Below, piece after piece: positions 1-8,568 of a stretch of 64,000 nt of DNA. Positions within the stretch are counted from its first letter, which is position 1, and each line of letters opens with the position of its first letter. Source of the DNA: Lachnospiraceae bacterium OM04-12BH (GTDB taxonomy: Bacteria; Bacillota; Clostridia; Lachnospirales; Lachnospiraceae); assembly GCA_003490145.1 (NCBI GenBank), contig QULQ01000004.1, positions 1 through 64,000 on the forward strand, written 5' to 3'. The notes under the pieces are model-generated. The model was not told the origin of the DNA. It worked only from the letters and a program-made list of their open reading frames with translations, and did no database searches. The position numbers were made by a program, and so were the translations under genes.

Positions 1-63
1 TTATTGCCCTTAATTATCATAGAAGAATCTTATTTACAGAGATTTTCTCATACACTCAAATAA

Positions 64-98
64 TGTAACCCATTTACCTAGTCCGTTAATGGGTTACA
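64..98 (-). terminator. Inverted repeat downstream of the minus-strand regulator fragment
   Basis: Perfect 11-bp arms TGTAACCCATT and AATGGGTTACA are separated by 13 nt and lie just past the stop of the minus-strand gene ending at 120. The run after it is AT-rich but not a strong U-tract, so it may be a weak terminator or simply an inverted repeat. Confidence 0.4.
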
Positions 99-119
99 AT
101 ATTCAATTACTTCTGACCA

Positions 120-590
120 TCAATACTTTAGTACATTCCAATATCCATTTTTGTTAGAGCCCACTCTTTCGATGTAGCCTTTCTTTTTTAATTCAGAAAT
201 TCCCTTATCTATTGTGGTCTTTCCAAGTTTGATTACCTCAACTAATTTCGTTTTGGTAATATTAGGATTATTCCTTATTTCTGATAATATTCTCTGCTGT
301 GTATGGTTAAGTGACTGTGACATTTCTGTTTCACCACCCGATTTATCACCCACTTTATCGCCCATCACATTGATCCAGTTAAATGGGATGATTACAACAA
401 TAGAATTTTCTCTAAATTCAAAAGCATCTTTTCCATAGATACTTGTGATCTTTGGAACTCCTCTTCCGGTTTTCTCACTTAAATGTAACTGTAAGAAAAA
501 TTCAGACAACTTCTTATTTACCGGTATGGATTCACCTGCATAAAAGCCTTCCATCAGAGATGTTTTACGGGAAGAATACCTTCCTATCAC
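120..590 (-). pseudogene. C-terminal fragment of an AlbA-type ATP-binding transcriptional regulator
   Basis: The protein starts abruptly and then matches the C-terminal part of RecG-like/AlbA_2 putative regulators: a segment with the family signature around SEKTGRGVPKI (part of the HATPase_c_4 region), followed by a winged-helix domain (LNHTQQRILSEI, then a helix ending KKGYIERVG). Full-length members are normally several hundred residues with an N-terminal AlbA_2 domain, so most of the protein is missing. Its 5' end lies where a plus-strand truncated gene begins (about 544-590), so both genes were probably cut at one recombination junction. The assignment to the family is confident from motif pattern; loss of function is inferred from truncation. 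Confidence 0.65.
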
Positions 591-1389
591 GAATCAGTCC
601 TGTATTTATGTGGAACCTTATGAAGATATTTCGTTAGATTTTGATCAAGATGGAAAAGAGGAAATTCTGCATGTTTTTTATGAACAGGTAATAAATGAGG
701 AATACAACTATCCGGAGAGCGTTACAGGTGTAGTTGCGGTAATAAAGGATGGGAAAGAAAATTCGGTAACAGCAAGTGTAGGCATGGAATATCTGGGAAA
801 CTATCTGATGCAGTCAGAGGATGGAGGATATTATCTTTATATGGAATCCGCCTGGGAGAACGACTGGCATACCATATCCGTCTTTGATGTGAACCAAGGT
901 TTCCCAGTATTTCTGGGAACTGCTGATGTGGGTGGCTTTTATGACATGACTCCTTTTGACGCCAACGATTTTTATGTAAGTAAAATACTGAATATTATGG
1001 GAACCTGGAGTGGATTTCAGAAATGCAGAGTGGGAAAAGATGGATTTCCGGAGCCCTTGCGGCAGGATTATACGATATGGAGGGTGGAGGAAGCTGATCT
1101 GTTTGATTATGAACCTGCAGAAGAAGAGATTTATGGCGTTGTAACGCTGCGGCGGGAGTTGGAGGCGTATAGTTATAAGAATCCGGAAAAACCGGAAGAT
1201 GGAGCTATGAAAGTGATCCCGGTAGGAACGGAACTCATTCCCTATAGGACTGACGGAGAGACCTGGATGACATTTCGCATAGGAGAAGGAACCTATATAG
1301 ATGTTTTCTACGATGCGGCAGATCCAGATGCGTTGGAAAGAACGATTCATGGTATTGAGGAGTATGACTTGTTTGATGGGGTTTTGTAG
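544..1389 (+). pseudogene. Probable N-terminally truncated secreted-type protein of unknown function
   Basis: I do not recognise this family. The first possible start is a GTG at 610 with no ribosome binding site, but the frame stays open and protein-like back to a stop at 541-543, indicating that the N-terminus (probably with a signal peptide) has been lost. Near the start there is an acidic DFDQDGKEE stretch like the calcium-binding loop of VCBS/FG-GAP repeats. The rest is rich in aromatic and acidic residues, typical of extracytoplasmic Lachnospiraceae proteins. It abuts the truncated minus-strand regulator, so the junction is likely a deletion scar. It could still be translated from the GTG. 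Confidence 0.5.
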
Positions 1390-1478
1390 GCAGGATAGAT
1401 GGCTTGTTGTGTGCGAATTACTATTGTGACAGCTTATTTTTGTTGTCAGAGTTTGAACCGCAGATGGAGGAGATTGCA

Positions 1479-2358
1479 ATGGGAATTTTGAAAGCAGTGA
1501 TTGCCTCTGTAGAAAGTACCTTTAGGGATCAATGGAGGGAATTATTCTACTGTGAAGCGTTGCCGGATACGACTCTGATTGTGCGAGGACAGAAATATGT
1601 TTCCAGATACGTTGAGAATACCAATGGCAACACCATTCGGGACGGTTCCATCATTTGTTGTGCTGACGGTCAATGTGCATTGATCATTGAAAATGGAAAA
1701 ATTATTGAAGCCTTTGAGACCCCTGGAGAGCATGTCTTTCATAACGAGGCGGCTCCAACGATATTTGGAAAGTCTGGAATCAAAGGGGTCATGAAAGATA
1801 TTTGGAACCGGGTCGGATTTGGAGGGGATGCTCCGCCGGTCAGTCAGCGGGAATGTGGTTCATTCCTATACCCGTTCCAAGCTGAGCAATCAGATGCGTC
1901 AAGAGTTCCTCTCGGCTCTGCAACCGGCGTTTTCCTTGTTATCAGAAAAACGAATTCGTGCGTCTGAGTTTCCGGCACATACAGAAGATCTGAGCGAGGC
2001 AATGAGAACGGTCATGAGTAATCAGTGGAATTGCTTGCGCGGTATTGAAGTGGTGGCTATTACTTTTTCTGCCTTAAATATTACTGCATACGATGGGAAA
2101 ATTCTTGCTGAAGTGCAGCAAGCGGCGGCACTTCAGAATCCGTTGCTGCAGACAGCGCATCCGGTTGGTGTACAGGCTGATGCTGTGAAGAATGCAGCAT
2201 ACAACAATACAGGAATAGGAATCGTGCTGACTGCCAATGGAGAAAAGATTACTAATATAGAAGATAATGGAGCGACTTATACATGGACATGTGATTGCGG
2301 GACTGTTACAACAACGAAATTCTGTCCGGAATGTGGGAAGTCCCGATGTGGTGTATGA
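1479..2358 (+). pseudogene. SPFH/Band 7 (YdjI-like, virion core-like) protein with internal deletion and frameshift
   Basis: A GGAGG site precedes the ATG at 1479 (MGILKAVIA). The first part is the conserved N-terminus of bacterial SPFH proteins of the YdjI type (DQWRELFYC, ADGQCALIIENGKI). At about 1845 the reading frame changes: the N-terminal frame runs on to a stop at 1967, while the true C-terminal half continues in the frame beginning near 1840 (GNVVHSYTRSKLSNQMRQ) through a helical region to a zinc ribbon (CDCGTV, KFCPECGKS). The central Band 7 domain and the usual glycine-rich linker are missing. The junction carries a short overlapping repeat (GTCAGTCAGC), consistent with slippage deletion. 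SPFH proteins form membrane-microdomain scaffolds; this copy cannot be a normal one. Confidence 0.75.
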
Positions 2359-2491
2359 TGCAGAATGCAATATAATTTTTCAATGGACACAAAAGATTAC
2401 CTACATGGGTAGGAAAAGATAAAGAGCGGTTTGGTCCTCTTTTTATTTGAGAGGAGTGGTCGTATGAGTAAGGTGTTAATTTGGTTCGTAA

Positions 2492-2704
2492 GCACTTAAC
2501 ACAGCACTCCCGATTGGTGTAAGGCAGCTTAGATTCGTAACCAATACTGCATCGGGAATGGGACTTATTAAGTGTGGTTCAGTGGTTATTCCTTTTGATA
2601 ATCAAATCAGTAAGGATACGGATTTGTATAAGCTGTACAATACAAATATTCACGAAAACATTGAACAAAAAAGCGTGCAAATGAAAAATGTTAATTCTTT
2701 ATGA
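2492..2704 (+). pseudogene. C-terminal remnant of a VirB4-like conjugation ATPase
   Basis: No start codon or full gene is present, but the frame from 2492 to the TGA at 2702 reads as the last ~70 residues of conjugative VirB4/TraE-type ATPases: a TNTASGMGLIKCGS stretch, then VVIPFDNQISKD and LYKLYNTNIHE. This motif order (GxGLIKxGS, then PFxNxxxKxxxLYxLxxT) is the usual C-terminal tail of these proteins. It indicates that an integrative conjugative element once occupied this site. Assignment is from motif memory and would need an alignment. Confidence 0.5.
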
Positions 2705-2720
2705 AGTCATGAATTTTGGA

Positions 2721-2752
2721 TTGACATATTTTCATATGACAGGTAATATAAT
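2721..2752 (+). promoter_or_regulatory. Sigma-A promoter of the structured RNA upstream of the PBECR4 gene
   Basis: TTGACA at 2721-2726, a 17-bp spacer, then TAATAT at 2744-2749 (an overlapping TATAAT lies at 2747-2752). Transcription would start near 2757, about 190 nt before the next start codon. Confidence 0.75.
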
Positions 2753-2756
2753 GTTA

Positions 2757-2893
2757 AAGACAGGCAACTTGAGTGTCTGCCAAGCGGCAAAGTAAGGTGT
2801 TGTGCCAGAGAGCAGTGCCTTATGAGCTTTATAAGGGTTTGACATTTACCACAATCTGGCTAGAGGTTAATCCTCGAAAGAAAATGTTAGAAG
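2757..2893 (+). ncRNA. Putative structured untranslated RNA ahead of the PBECR4 gene
   Basis: This stretch between a strong promoter and an intrinsic terminator has no ORF and several possible hairpins: AGACA/TGTCT near 2758-2780, TGCC-AAGC-GGCA near 2780, a 9-10 bp wobble-rich stem AAGGTGTTG/CAGTGCCTT around 2795-2823, and GAGG/CCTC near 2865. I could not match it to a known riboswitch or 6S-type RNA and saw no clear tandem repeats. It could be an antitoxin RNA, an attenuating leader, or an unrelated small RNA. Function is unknown. Confidence 0.45.
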
Positions 2894-2919
2894 GGCTCTG
2901 CTTATGCAGAGCCTTTCTT
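2894..2919 (+). terminator. Intrinsic terminator between the structured RNA and the PBECR4 gene
   Basis: A perfect 8-bp stem GGCTCTGC/GCAGAGCC with a TTAT loop is followed by TTTCTT. It lies 27 nt before the next start codon, so the downstream gene depends on read-through or another promoter. Confidence 0.8.
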
Positions 2920-2946
2920 AATCTAAGGATGTAGTGGAGAACTGTA

Positions 2947-3516
2947 ATGAGAAATGTTTTAGATTGCATAAATGCATTTATTCCGCTATTATCAACCGAA
3001 TATGAGCTTGTGCTAGGGAGAAAAGGTGTTTCAGTTACATTAAGAATTTCGTTTGATAAAAAAGATTGTTTTCATCTTATGGGATTACAATATCTAGTAG
3101 ACAGACCTGAATTGAGCCGAGACAGAGGCAGAGTATTTGATGAGATAGCAGATGGAACAATTACAATTGAAAAAATAGAGGCATCAGATTTTTATAATAA
3201 GATAGAGCAAAGAGTTCATTTCCTGCCATTGCTTGAACAAATGATTGACAGTAATGATACTGTGTTTAAGTATAACAAGAAAGCAAACATGTATTCAATG
3301 ATTGAGGCAGATTATCTTATGGAAAACAACATGGAGAGCAGGAATCTATTCTTATTTTTATCTAATGATGAAGGAGATAATTATTTCTGCCGTTCATTTT
3401 TTCCAGAGGAAAAGATGGATTATTCAAAAAATCAAGCATCGTGGACACTTCTTTATAAGAAAAAGATTGATTTATCAACCGGGATAGAGACAGTTCTTTA
3501 CAATAGAATAAAATAG
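2947..3516 (+). CDS. PBECR4-domain putative nuclease (BECR fold)
   Basis: The 189-residue protein matches the stand-alone PBECR4 family (phage Barnase-EndoU-ColicinE5/D-RelE-like nuclease 4). Visible family features are an N-terminal helix ending TEYELVLGRKG, a conserved FDKKDCFHLMGLQYL, a central LEQMIDSND with FKYNKK, EADYLMEN, and a C-terminal CRSFFPEE followed by LLYKKKIDLSTG. Proteins of this fold include metal-independent RNases and toxins of mobile elements, but activity of PBECR4 members is, to my knowledge, predicted only. The gene appears intact. It sits directly behind a promoter, structured RNA and terminator, as type III toxins do, and ends at its own terminator. It is the only apparently intact gene in this remnant region. 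Confidence 0.75.
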   Translation: MRNVLDCINAFIPLLSTEYELVLGRKGVSVTLRISFDKKDCFHLMGLQYLVDRPELSRDRGRVFDEIADGTITIEKIEASDFYNKIEQRVHFLPLLEQMIDSNDTVFKYNKKANMYSMIEADYLMENNMESRNLFLFLSNDEGDNYFCRSFFPEEKMDYSKNQASWTLLYKKKIDLSTGIETVLYNRIK

Positions 3517-3527
3517 ATTTTTACATA

Positions 3528-3564
3528 AGCCATTTAGACTAACAATCCAGATGGCTATTTTTTT
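3528..3564 (+). terminator. Terminator after the PBECR4 gene
   Basis: AGCCAT at 3528-3533 pairs with ATGGCT at 3551-3556 and is followed by a T-run. Confidence 0.6.
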
Positions 3565-3596
3565 ACCCATTTTTGGGTAATGGATGTAGAAAGAGG

Positions 3597-3930
3597 ATGA
3601 GAACATTGAAGATAAAAAAAGTGGATGATAAGCCTATACAGAAAAAAATTAAATTTTTTTGTCCTAGTCTTGACAGATGCAGGCACTCCCAAAGGGTGTG
3701 CCAAATATAATACAATGACCAATGAAGGGAATTCGTGACAAAAACGGCAACATCGAAAAGCTGATAGAAACAGATGCACAAGAATTAGAACAGTATGCAA
3801 AATAAATTACAGTAGTCATTGTGGCGCAATTTATTTCAGTAAAAAGTAAAGATATTTATGCAGAAGTAACAGAATGGAAAAAGAAGGAATCACTCAATGA
3901 AGTATTTAATGAAATGAAGTTATTTTAGTA
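3597..3930 (+). other. Debris of short mobile-element gene fragments (no intact gene)
   Basis: No convincing gene lies between the PBECR4 terminator and the promoter at 4138. Three short open stretches look like decayed coding DNA: 3597-3710, beginning MRTLKIKKVDDKP, which resembles the N-terminus of small proteins in Firmicutes conjugative elements; 3722-3805 (27 residues, GIRDKNGNIEKLIETD); and an open stretch from about 3810 to 3928 ending ESLNEVFNEMKLF. A near-perfect hairpin GGCACTCCC/GGGTGTGCC lies at about 3680-3702. From 3930 to 4137 I see nothing recognisable. Confidence 0.3.
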
Positions 3931-4137
3931 TTATGAGTGACTATGAACTGCTTTAGGTAATTAAACTTGGGCTGACCGTCTATCGGCAGTATTCCCTTTT
4001 GTGTCTTCATTGCAACAGATTCTTCCGCAACTGTCAAACGCTGCGGAGCGCTTCACTGAAATCATTTTACAGCGAATTCCGTATAAAAGCAGGGGGATTT
4101 TGCTAAATCCTGTTTCCTGAATGGCTATAGATTTCAC

Positions 4138-4166
4138 TTGCAATCTGGCAGGATATCGGCTACACT
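4138..4166 (+). promoter_or_regulatory. Promoter of the PepSY lipoprotein gene
   Basis: TTGCAA at 4138-4143, 17-bp spacer, TACACT at 4161-4166, about 38 nt before the start codon; GGAGG near 4190 is the ribosome binding site. Confidence 0.6.
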
Positions 4167-4204
4167 TTATGCATTCCAATCTGATATGGAGGATAAGAAA
4201 GAGT

Positions 4205-5080
4205 ATGAAACAGAAATGGATTTTTACCGGAGCAGCATTTGCACTTGCAATGACCCTGACCGGATGCAGAGATAATGCAGCAGCCAGTATTCCGCAGCAA
4301 AGCAGCCAGGAGCAGACGAAGGAGCAGACACAGATGATCCCTATGGAGGAAGCGCAGGAAGCGGCGCTAAAAGCAGCAGGCATTGAAGCGGCAGATGCAG
4401 ACATTTCAGCCACGACCTTAAGTGAGGTGGCGGGAGTAGCCTGCTATAAGGTGGAATTTACTTCAGGAGAGTATGCCTACGCCTACACGATCAATGCAGA
4501 GACAGGAGCTGTCATGGAAATGAGCAGCCAGGAGCAGAATGCGCAGGCTTCCGGGACACAGACGGAGGCGGCAGACTCCGCTTCCCCTGCTAAGGAACAG
4601 ACCTCAGCCCCTGCTCCGGCACAGAACGCAACAGGTATCGGAACCGTGGATGAAGCAGAAGCACAGAAGATCGCACTGGAGCATGCCGGAGTGAAAGCGG
4701 CGGATGCAACGATCACCAAGTCAAAGCTTGACTATGAAGACGGACGGCAGGTATATGATATTGAATGGTATGCAGGCGGTGCAAAATATGATTATGAGAT
4801 TGCGGCAGACACCGGAGAGATCATAAGCTCTGCATATGAAGAAAAAACGGTGGGAGCAAATAGCAATAACGTTACGGTCAGTGAGGCAGATGCAAAGAAA
4901 ACAGCTCTTGACCGTGTAAGTGGTGCAACGGACAAAGATATCTACGAATGGAAGCTTGATTACGATGACGGACGTCCGGAATATGAAGGAAAGATCATCT
5001 ACGGTGGAACGGAATATGAATTCACGATTGATGCAGCGACCGGATCCGTAATGGAGTGGGATGCTGAGAAGATCCGTTAG
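4205..5080 (+). CDS. Lipoprotein with three PepSY domains
   Basis: The start is the ATG at 4205 behind a GGAGG site; an upstream in-frame ATG at 4121 lacks one and would bury the signal peptide. The 291-residue product has a lipoprotein signal ending in the lipobox LTGC, a Gln/Ala-rich linker, then three PepSY-like repeats, each a helix (EEAQEAALKAAG, EAEAQKIALEHAG, EADAKKTALDRVSG) followed by strands ending in AYTINAETGAVM, YEIAADTGEI and FTIDAATGSVM. PepSY domains are thought to bind or inhibit proteases or modulate cell-wall enzymes; the target here is unknown. It would be anchored on the outer face of the membrane. It stands alone in a unit with its own promoter. Confidence 0.85.
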   Translation: MKQKWIFTGAAFALAMTLTGCRDNAAASIPQQSSQEQTKEQTQMIPMEEAQEAALKAAGIEAADADISATTLSEVAGVACYKVEFTSGEYAYAYTINAETGAVMEMSSQEQNAQASGTQTEAADSASPAKEQTSAPAPAQNATGIGTVDEAEAQKIALEHAGVKAADATITKSKLDYEDGRQVYDIEWYAGGAKYDYEIAADTGEIISSAYEEKTVGANSNNVTVSEADAKKTALDRVSGATDKDIYEWKLDYDDGRPEYEGKIIYGGTEYEFTIDAATGSVMEWDAEKIR

Positions 5081-5218
5081 ATTTGTCTGTGAATAATTCA
5101 TGAAAGCCTTCATGAAATAACCCTGAAGTGACTGACCACCTGTATGGATTTTTCGTCGTGGCAATGATATAATTTTAATATCTTTTGGAGCAATGAAAAT
5201 GATATGGGAGGTATTAAA

Positions 5219-6886
5219 ATGAAAAAGAAAATGGGGTATTTGCAGGTAATCCTTATGATCGGCTGTATTCCGATGATTGCAGCGATTGTTGCCCTGACAG
5301 TGTATGCATCAGCTAAAATGAAAAATGAGTTGATTGACAGTACCTATCTGCGGCTGAAGGCTTGTTCCACATCGGTGGAACAGTATTTTACATGGGATAT
5401 CCGTGAGGATATTTTGGAAAAGGATGACATAAGCTATCAGTTCATAGACTCCCTGCAGGAGGAGCACATTGAACAGACACTGTTCATGGGAGATGAGAGG
5501 TTTATTACTTCCATTGTGGACGAAGATGGAAAACGGATTGAAGGAACCAAGGCAGATCCTAAGGTATGGGAAACCGTTAAAGCCGGTAATGATTATGCGG
5601 CAGACGGAATAAAAATTAACGGAGAAAGGTATTATGTCTATTATATGCCGGTTCGGTCAGACGATGGGGAGATTTTGGGAATGGCTTTCTCCGGAGAACG
5701 GGAAAGCGCAGTCCGAAATGCAATATCCGGTATGTTGAGAAGCCTGGTTCTGCTCGCTGGATGTATGATCGTTCTTTTTACTGCAATATTGGTTTATCTG
5801 TCGTTCAAGATACGGAAACCATTATTGGCGACAGCAGAATATATTGACTGTGTAGCAAATGGAGATCTGTCCGGCAATCTGGAAGCAAAATCTGTAATTC
5901 GTGAAGTGACGACTCTGATCCGGGCATCTGCAGCTCTAAAGGATAAATTGAACAGTATCGTCACAGAGGTGGATGGGCACGCAATGCAGCTGGACAACAA
6001 TATGGAATCGTTAAATGTGCTGGCGTCTGCAAGCAGTAAGGGAGCAAACCAGATCAGACAGGCCATTGATGAGCTGTCTAAAACAGCTGTATCACTCGCA
6101 GAAAATGTACAGTCTGTTAATACCAGTATGATGGAAATGGGGAACAATGTGACTGCAATCCATTCCGAGACGGTGACATTGAATGAGAACTCCGATAAAA
6201 TGGATCACGCAAACCGTAATGCTTCAGAATCCATGAATCTGGTACTGACAAGCTCTCATACATCTTCGGCTATTATTGAAGAGATGATAGTACAGGTAAA
6301 GGCGACAAATGAGGCTATTGCGTCCATTAGTAAAGCAGTGGAACTGATTTCCGATATTACCTCACAGACGAATCTGTTGTCATTGAATGCGTCCATTGAA
6401 GCTGCAAGAGCTGGGCAGGCAGGCAGAGGCTTCGCTGTGGTTGCCACAGAGATCAAACAGCTCGCAGACCAGAGCAGCCAGGGTGCGGCTGCAATTAAAA
6501 ATATTGTGGATGACATTCTCGAGAAATCCAATAAATCTGTAGAGCTGACAGAACGGATGCGTACGCTGGCAGAAAAGGAGCAGGCAGATATCGGAAGTGC
6601 TAAGACCGGTTTTGATACCCTGAGCCAGATTATTGAGGCTAATGTCGCTACTGCGGGAACTATTGCAGAAAAAACAAAGAACCTGGAGGAATTGAAGCAG
6701 ACTATTATAAATAATATAACTGAACTCAGTGCGATCAGTGAAGAAAATGCTGCAAGCAATGAGGAAGTAACGGCGAATGTGTCAAGTATAGCGGAATCTA
6801 TTGACAGAATTTCGGAAGATACCGGAATGATTAAAAAGGTATCTGCTGCTTTGGAAGAACAGATGAAGTATTTTAAGAAGTCATAG
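5219..6886 (+). CDS. Methyl-accepting chemotaxis protein
   Basis: The start is the ATG at 5219: the ATG at 5204 would place the GGGAGG binding site inside the gene. The 555-residue receptor has a transmembrane segment at about 8-28, a short extracellular cache-type sensor domain (to about 175, with [18 protein letters not shown]), a second transmembrane segment (about 178-200), a HAMP domain, and a long coiled-coil signalling domain with the conserved hairpin tip [23 protein letters not shown]. It would bind CheW/CheA and report an unknown ligand. A TATAAT at 5168-5173 is a likely -10. No other chemotaxis genes are nearby, which is usual for orphan receptors. Confidence 0.9.
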   Translation: MKKKMGYLQVILMIGCIPMIAAIVALTVYASAKMKNELIDSTYLRLKACSTSVEQYFTWDIREDILEKDDISYQFIDSLQEEHIEQTLFMGDERFITSIVDEDGKRIEGTKADPKVWETVKAGNDYAADGIKINGERYYVYYMPVRSDDGEILGMAFSGERESAVRNAISGMLRSLVLLAGCMIVLFTAILVYLSFKIRKPLLATAEYIDCVANGDLSGNLEAKSVIREVTTLIRASAALKDKLNSIVTEVDGHAMQLDNNMESLNVLASASSKGANQIRQAIDELSKTAVSLAENVQSVNTSMMEMGNNVTAIHSETVTLNENSDKMDHANRNASESMNLVLTSSHTSSAIIEEMIVQVKATNEAIASISKAVELISDITSQTNLLSLNASIEAARAGQAGRGFAVVATEIKQLADQSSQGAAAIKNIVDDILEKSNKSVELTERMRTLAEKEQADIGSAKTGFDTLSQIIEANVATAGTIAEKTKNLEELKQTIINNITELSAISEENAASNEEVTANVSSIAESIDRISEDTGMIKKVSAALEEQMKYFKKS

Positions 6887-6970
6887 TATTCTTTTTGAAA
6901 ATATCATAGATTCAGATGCGGAAAACCCGGATTCAGGGAAAAGGTGAATTGACTATTGGAAAGGGGATAT

Positions 6971-8461
6971 ATGTCACTTTTAGGAGATTTGACAATGAAG
7001 AGCCGTAAGGAGGAAGTCAGGCAGGCAGATACTGCGAATCTGATAAAGGGAGCATCTCTGCTGATGACAGGTTCATTGTTAGCATCCTGTGCGACAACAG
7101 ACTGGTCGTTTCTGATCAGACAGCTCCTGCTTGGCACAGGGGTGGTCTTATGTATACTGGGGATTCCTTTCCTGAAACGTTTTTATAAGGAAGTAAAGGA
7201 CTTCCGGGAATATGTCCCAGCGTGGGATAAGGGGCGTGGGATTTTTGACCGGATGGCACTTCAGCTGAACCACTGGTACGAAAAGGAAGAGGAACCGGTA
7301 AGCTGTGACGGGGATACCCTGTATTATCTGAAGCTGCAGAAAGAGCGTCTTGATGAAAAGAGGATCCATATGCGTAACCGGGTTTATCCGGCCAGAGGAA
7401 AAAGCTTTGGAACAGCGACAGTGTCCAGAAAATCTGCATGGTATACGACAGATATGTCTTATGAAAATATCAGTAGGGAGCTACAGTTTATAAGAGGGAC
7501 GGAAGTGCTGTATCAGCGAAATGTAGAGCAGGTGATGTATGAGATCATAGCGCATTCTCCAAATGAACGGGAGATGGCACATCTGATGGTAACCTGTCCG
7601 AATTGTGGCTGTGTCAGTTCGGTAGAGCAGCTTGGTAGCGGGTGTCCATACTGTAAGACCCAGTTTCGGATAAAGGATCTCTTTCCGAGAGTGATTAATA
7701 CATATTTTATCAGAAGTGATTCTATCTCAAAAAATATTATCCAGCAGCGCATCGTGATCAGTGTGTCTATGGGAGTTATGCTGCTGATCTGTATTCCGGG
7801 TTCTCTGATTTCCAGCAATGGAAATCTGCCTGCAGCGCTGTTTACAGCTTACCTGGCAGCACTGATTGGAGGAGGAATCTTTGGATGGATGGCATCGGCG
7901 GTTCTTATGCTGACATCTCTGTTTCAGAGAGATGGAATGAAGCATCTGCCATTGATTCCTTTTCTTTCATCCAAGAGCAAAATTAAGAGAATGATGACAG
8001 AGTATGATCCGAATTTCTCTTATGATAAATTTGAAGGACAGCTGGTTGCACTGATCCGTATGGTGGTGTTTGCAAAAGAACCGCAGAATCTGACAGCGTA
8101 CCGGGGAAAAGAGCGGGATGCACGGTTTGGGAATATTCTGGAAATGACCTATACGAATGGCATGTGTCTTAGGAATGTGAAAAGACAGGGAGATGATCTC
8201 AAGCTGACTATCCGTACCTGGTGGATCAATTACAGCGAAGAACAGGGAAAGATCAAAAAGACAGGTGACCTGATCGATGTGACAATCTGCAGGAATGTCG
8301 CACACAGGGAGGTGCCGGGTTTTTCAGTTACTTCGGTTAACTGTCACAGCTGCGGAGCCAGCTTTGATGCAGTGCGTCAGCGGAACTGTCCGTATTGTGG
8401 AACAGAGTACCATATGGAAGAGGATTACTGGGTGATCGAGGAGATGAAGCTGATCCGGTAA
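6971..8461 (+). CDS. Zinc-ribbon, Tim44-like domain membrane protein
   Basis: The ATG at 6971 follows GGAAAGGGG; a TTG at 6956 is less likely. The 496-residue product has a hydrophobic N-terminal pair (about 25-70), a cytoplasmic stretch with a zinc ribbon (CPNCGC...CPYCKTQF, about 210-235), a second hydrophobic pair (about 260-320), then a region beginning MMTEYDPNFSYDKFEGQLVALIRM that resembles Tim44-like domains, and a C-terminal second zinc ribbon (CHSCGAS...CPYCGTEY). Similar proteins occur in Lachnospiraceae and are uncharacterised; membrane-linked quality control or envelope assembly are guesses. It is followed by a 21-bp inverted repeat. Confidence 0.6.
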   Translation: MSLLGDLTMKSRKEEVRQADTANLIKGASLLMTGSLLASCATTDWSFLIRQLLLGTGVVLCILGIPFLKRFYKEVKDFREYVPAWDKGRGIFDRMALQLNHWYEKEEEPVSCDGDTLYYLKLQKERLDEKRIHMRNRVYPARGKSFGTATVSRKSAWYTTDMSYENISRELQFIRGTEVLYQRNVEQVMYEIIAHSPNEREMAHLMVTCPNCGCVSSVEQLGSGCPYCKTQFRIKDLFPRVINTYFIRSDSISKNIIQQRIVISVSMGVMLLICIPGSLISSNGNLPAALFTAYLAALIGGGIFGWMASAVLMLTSLFQRDGMKHLPLIPFLSSKSKIKRMMTEYDPNFSYDKFEGQLVALIRMVVFAKEPQNLTAYRGKERDARFGNILEMTYTNGMCLRNVKRQGDDLKLTIRTWWINYSEEQGKIKKTGDLIDVTICRNVAHREVPGFSVTSVNCHSCGASFDAVRQRNCPYCGTEYHMEEDYWVIEEMKLIR

Positions 8462-8497
8462 CATACAAATGGATGGAAAATAGAAAGATATATTTAC

Positions 8498-8544
8498 AAT
8501 GGTTATGAATGGTTATATGATGAATATAACCATTCATAACCATT
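8498..8544. repeat. Perfect 21-bp inverted repeat (5-nt loop)
   Basis: Arms 8498-8518 and 8524-8544 are exact reverse complements, with loop GATGA and a T-run after the right arm. Each arm also contains a tandem GGTTAT motif. It may terminate the upstream gene, although the stem is AT-rich and unusually long, or serve as an operator for the next gene (start 8569). Confidence 0.75.
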
Positions 8545-8568
8545 TTTGCATCGAAAAAGGAGCCTGCG

